Positions 42,539-43,490 of a stretch of 43,490 bases of DNA are shown piece after piece. How positions within the stretch are numbered: the stretch's first letter is position 1; every line of letters starts with the position of its first letter. A program made the position numbers and the translations under genes. This stretch comes from Alphaproteobacteria bacterium (GTDB lineage Bacteria; Pseudomonadota; Alphaproteobacteria; Rhizobiales; Beijerinckiaceae), in the NCBI GenBank assembly GCA_016869555.1, contig VGDY01000013.1, forward strand, positions 1-43,490. Reading direction: 5' to 3'. The notes below the pieces were generated by a model. That model did not search any database and was not told the DNA's origin. It saw only the letters and a program-made list of their open reading frames with translations.

Positions 42539-43490
42539 CAGGCCGCCATAGACCGCTCGACCCGTTCCCGGATAGAAGACGATCGGATTGAGGCCGCGCG
42601 CGTCGACGATCGTCGTCACGTCGCTGATGTAATGGCGATTGGTCAGATTGCGCCCCTCGACATAGAAAGACAGGCCGTAGGGAAGCTTCATGCCCGCCTG
42701 GACGCCAAGCAACACATAGCCCGGCGCCTGGAGCGTATGGGCATAGTCGACATAGGCGCCTTGCGGAACCCAGTCGATCTGCGGCGCGAAATAGAGGCCG
42801 TCGGCGGGGCGCCAGTAGGAAAGCGTGGTGCGCAACACATGGCGCGGAATGCCGGCCAGCGGATTGTCGCCAAAGTCGCGATCGCCGACGAAGCGGAAAT
42901 CGTTCCAGGTCCATACCTGCGACAGTTTCAGCGAGTCCCCTGAGTCGGGCGCGAAAATATCGCGCAGGAGCTCGGCGCTCGCGGCGAATTCGACGCCTTG
43001 GTGCATGGTGCGCTTGGCGTTGAAGGTCGTCGCCGGAATGCCGAGGCCTGGATTGGCGGTGAACTTTAGGAGTTCGTCCTGCAATTCCGAATGGTAGAAG
43101 GTGATGTCCCAGGTGTAGCGGTCCCATTTGCCGCGCCCGCCGAATTCGCCGGTCCAGGCTTTCTGCGCGGCGAGCGGCGTGAACGGCACGCCGTCGCGCG
43201 GCGGCGGAAACACGCCTTGCGTCAGATCGATGAAGTCCGGCACGTCGCGGCTGCCGGTCATGTCGGCGAAGAATTGAATGTCCGGCGCCGGTTCGAACAT
43301 CAGCCCGACCTTGGGGACGGTGCCCTGATAGACCTTGTCCGCTTGGCCCGGAAGCGGCTGGAAGGGAATGCCGCCGAGAACGTCATAGCGCCGCGTATCG
43401 GCGAACAGCTTGGCGCCGAACATGAAGATGAGTTCCGGCGTGAGATGCAGGCGATTTTCGAAATAGGCCTCGAGATTGAGCGCCTTCATC
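42524..43490 (-). CDS. TonB-dependent receptor, C-terminal part (cut by window edge)
   Basis: The last 321 residues of an outer-membrane receptor. Beta-strand alternation is visible throughout, including PKVGLMFEPAPDIQFFADMT, WDITFYHSELQDELLKFTA and YVLLGVQAGMKLPYGLSFYV. The protein ends LTNRHYISDVTTI... and GRAVYGGLRLAF, the terminal aromatic residue needed for assembly by Bam. TonB-dependent receptors import siderophores, cobalamin or other large metal chelates. The plug, TonB box and signal peptide lie to the right of the window, so the ligand cannot be assigned. The ATG near 43489 is internal. Confidence 0.88.
   Translation of the reverse strand, partial: MKALNLEAYFENRLHLTPELIFMFGAKLFADTRRYDVLGGIPFQPLPGQADKVYQGTVPKVGLMFEPAPDIQFFADMTGSRDVPDFIDLTQGVFPPPRDGVPFTPLAAQKAWTGEFGGRGKWDRYTWDITFYHSELQDELLKFTANPGLGIPATTFNAKRTMHQGVEFAASAELLRDIFAPDSGDSLKLSQVWTWNDFRFVGDRDFGDNPLAGIPRHVLRTTLSYWRPADGLYFAPQIDWVPQGAYVDYAHTLQAPGYVLLGVQAGMKLPYGLSFYVEGRNLTNRHYISDVTTIVDARGLNPIVFYPGTGRAVYGGLRLAF

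Overview
The window is GC-rich DNA from an alphaproteobacterium, most likely of the order Hyphomicrobiales (Rhizobiales). The evidence is a MucR/Ros regulator, a TIGR02300-type FYDLN-acid protein, an SUV3-like helicase, an HpnA-type hopanoid-associated epimerase, and a copy of the 'AGAGCATTTTCC...GAAGTGGG' intergenic repeat that I recognise from this order. A methylotroph-like Beijerinckiaceae/Methylocystaceae host would fit, but that is inference. Most of the window is ordinary chromosome, with a few accessory patches.

Left part (1-20 kb). The left edge holds the start of an IS5-family transposase that has cut an SUV3-like helicase after about 259 codons. Then come tRNA-Gly(TCC), a TIGR02300 protein, MucR, an AcuI/YhdH oxidoreductase, a GreA/GreB-like factor and RarA. 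A tripartite heavy-metal efflux operon follows (CzcB-like adaptor, CzcA-like RND pump, TolC-like outer-membrane protein). After it lie three small secreted proteins, two of them a tandem paralogous cysteine-containing pair, each followed by a strong hairpin terminator. Aconitase, a 14-TM-type MFS exporter, RecQ and a small conserved protein translationally coupled to RecQ run on the minus strand.

Middle (20-31 kb). lspA, a secreted proline-rich protein and an active/inactive pair of M16 peptidases form a plus-strand run. Next is a small accessory island: a RES-domain toxin with a 267-residue antitoxin overlapping by 4 nt, a near-perfect inverted repeat directly upstream that looks like their operator, and a frameshifted remnant of a zeta-toxin/UDP-GlcNAc-kinase-like gene at the other end. 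FabI is divergent from a degenerate ECF sigma/anti-sigma pair with a perfect palindrome between them. A type-B DnaJ (CbpA-like) protein and an enoyl-CoA hydratase/isomerase follow.

Right part (31-43.5 kb). A plus-strand envelope/exopolysaccharide cluster has two CDP-alcohol-phosphatidyltransferase-like paralogues (one with an intact active site, one that has lost three of four catalytic Asp), a Wza-like export lipoprotein, HpnA-type epimerase, a GT4 glycosyltransferase, small secreted proteins and a MarR regulator. hpnA is bracketed by two copies of a 38-bp palindromic repeat. A minus-strand operon follows: LolD-like ATPase, FtsX-type permease and a secreted AttH/lipocalin-like protein. The window ends in the C-terminal part of a TonB-dependent receptor.

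The observations most worth follow-up are the RES module with its N-terminally extended antitoxin and operator, the pseudoenzyme-like CDP-alcohol phosphatidyltransferase paralogue in the envelope cluster, the paired small Cys-containing secreted proteins, and the repeats flanking hpnA. All functional calls come from reading motifs by eye; no database search was possible.
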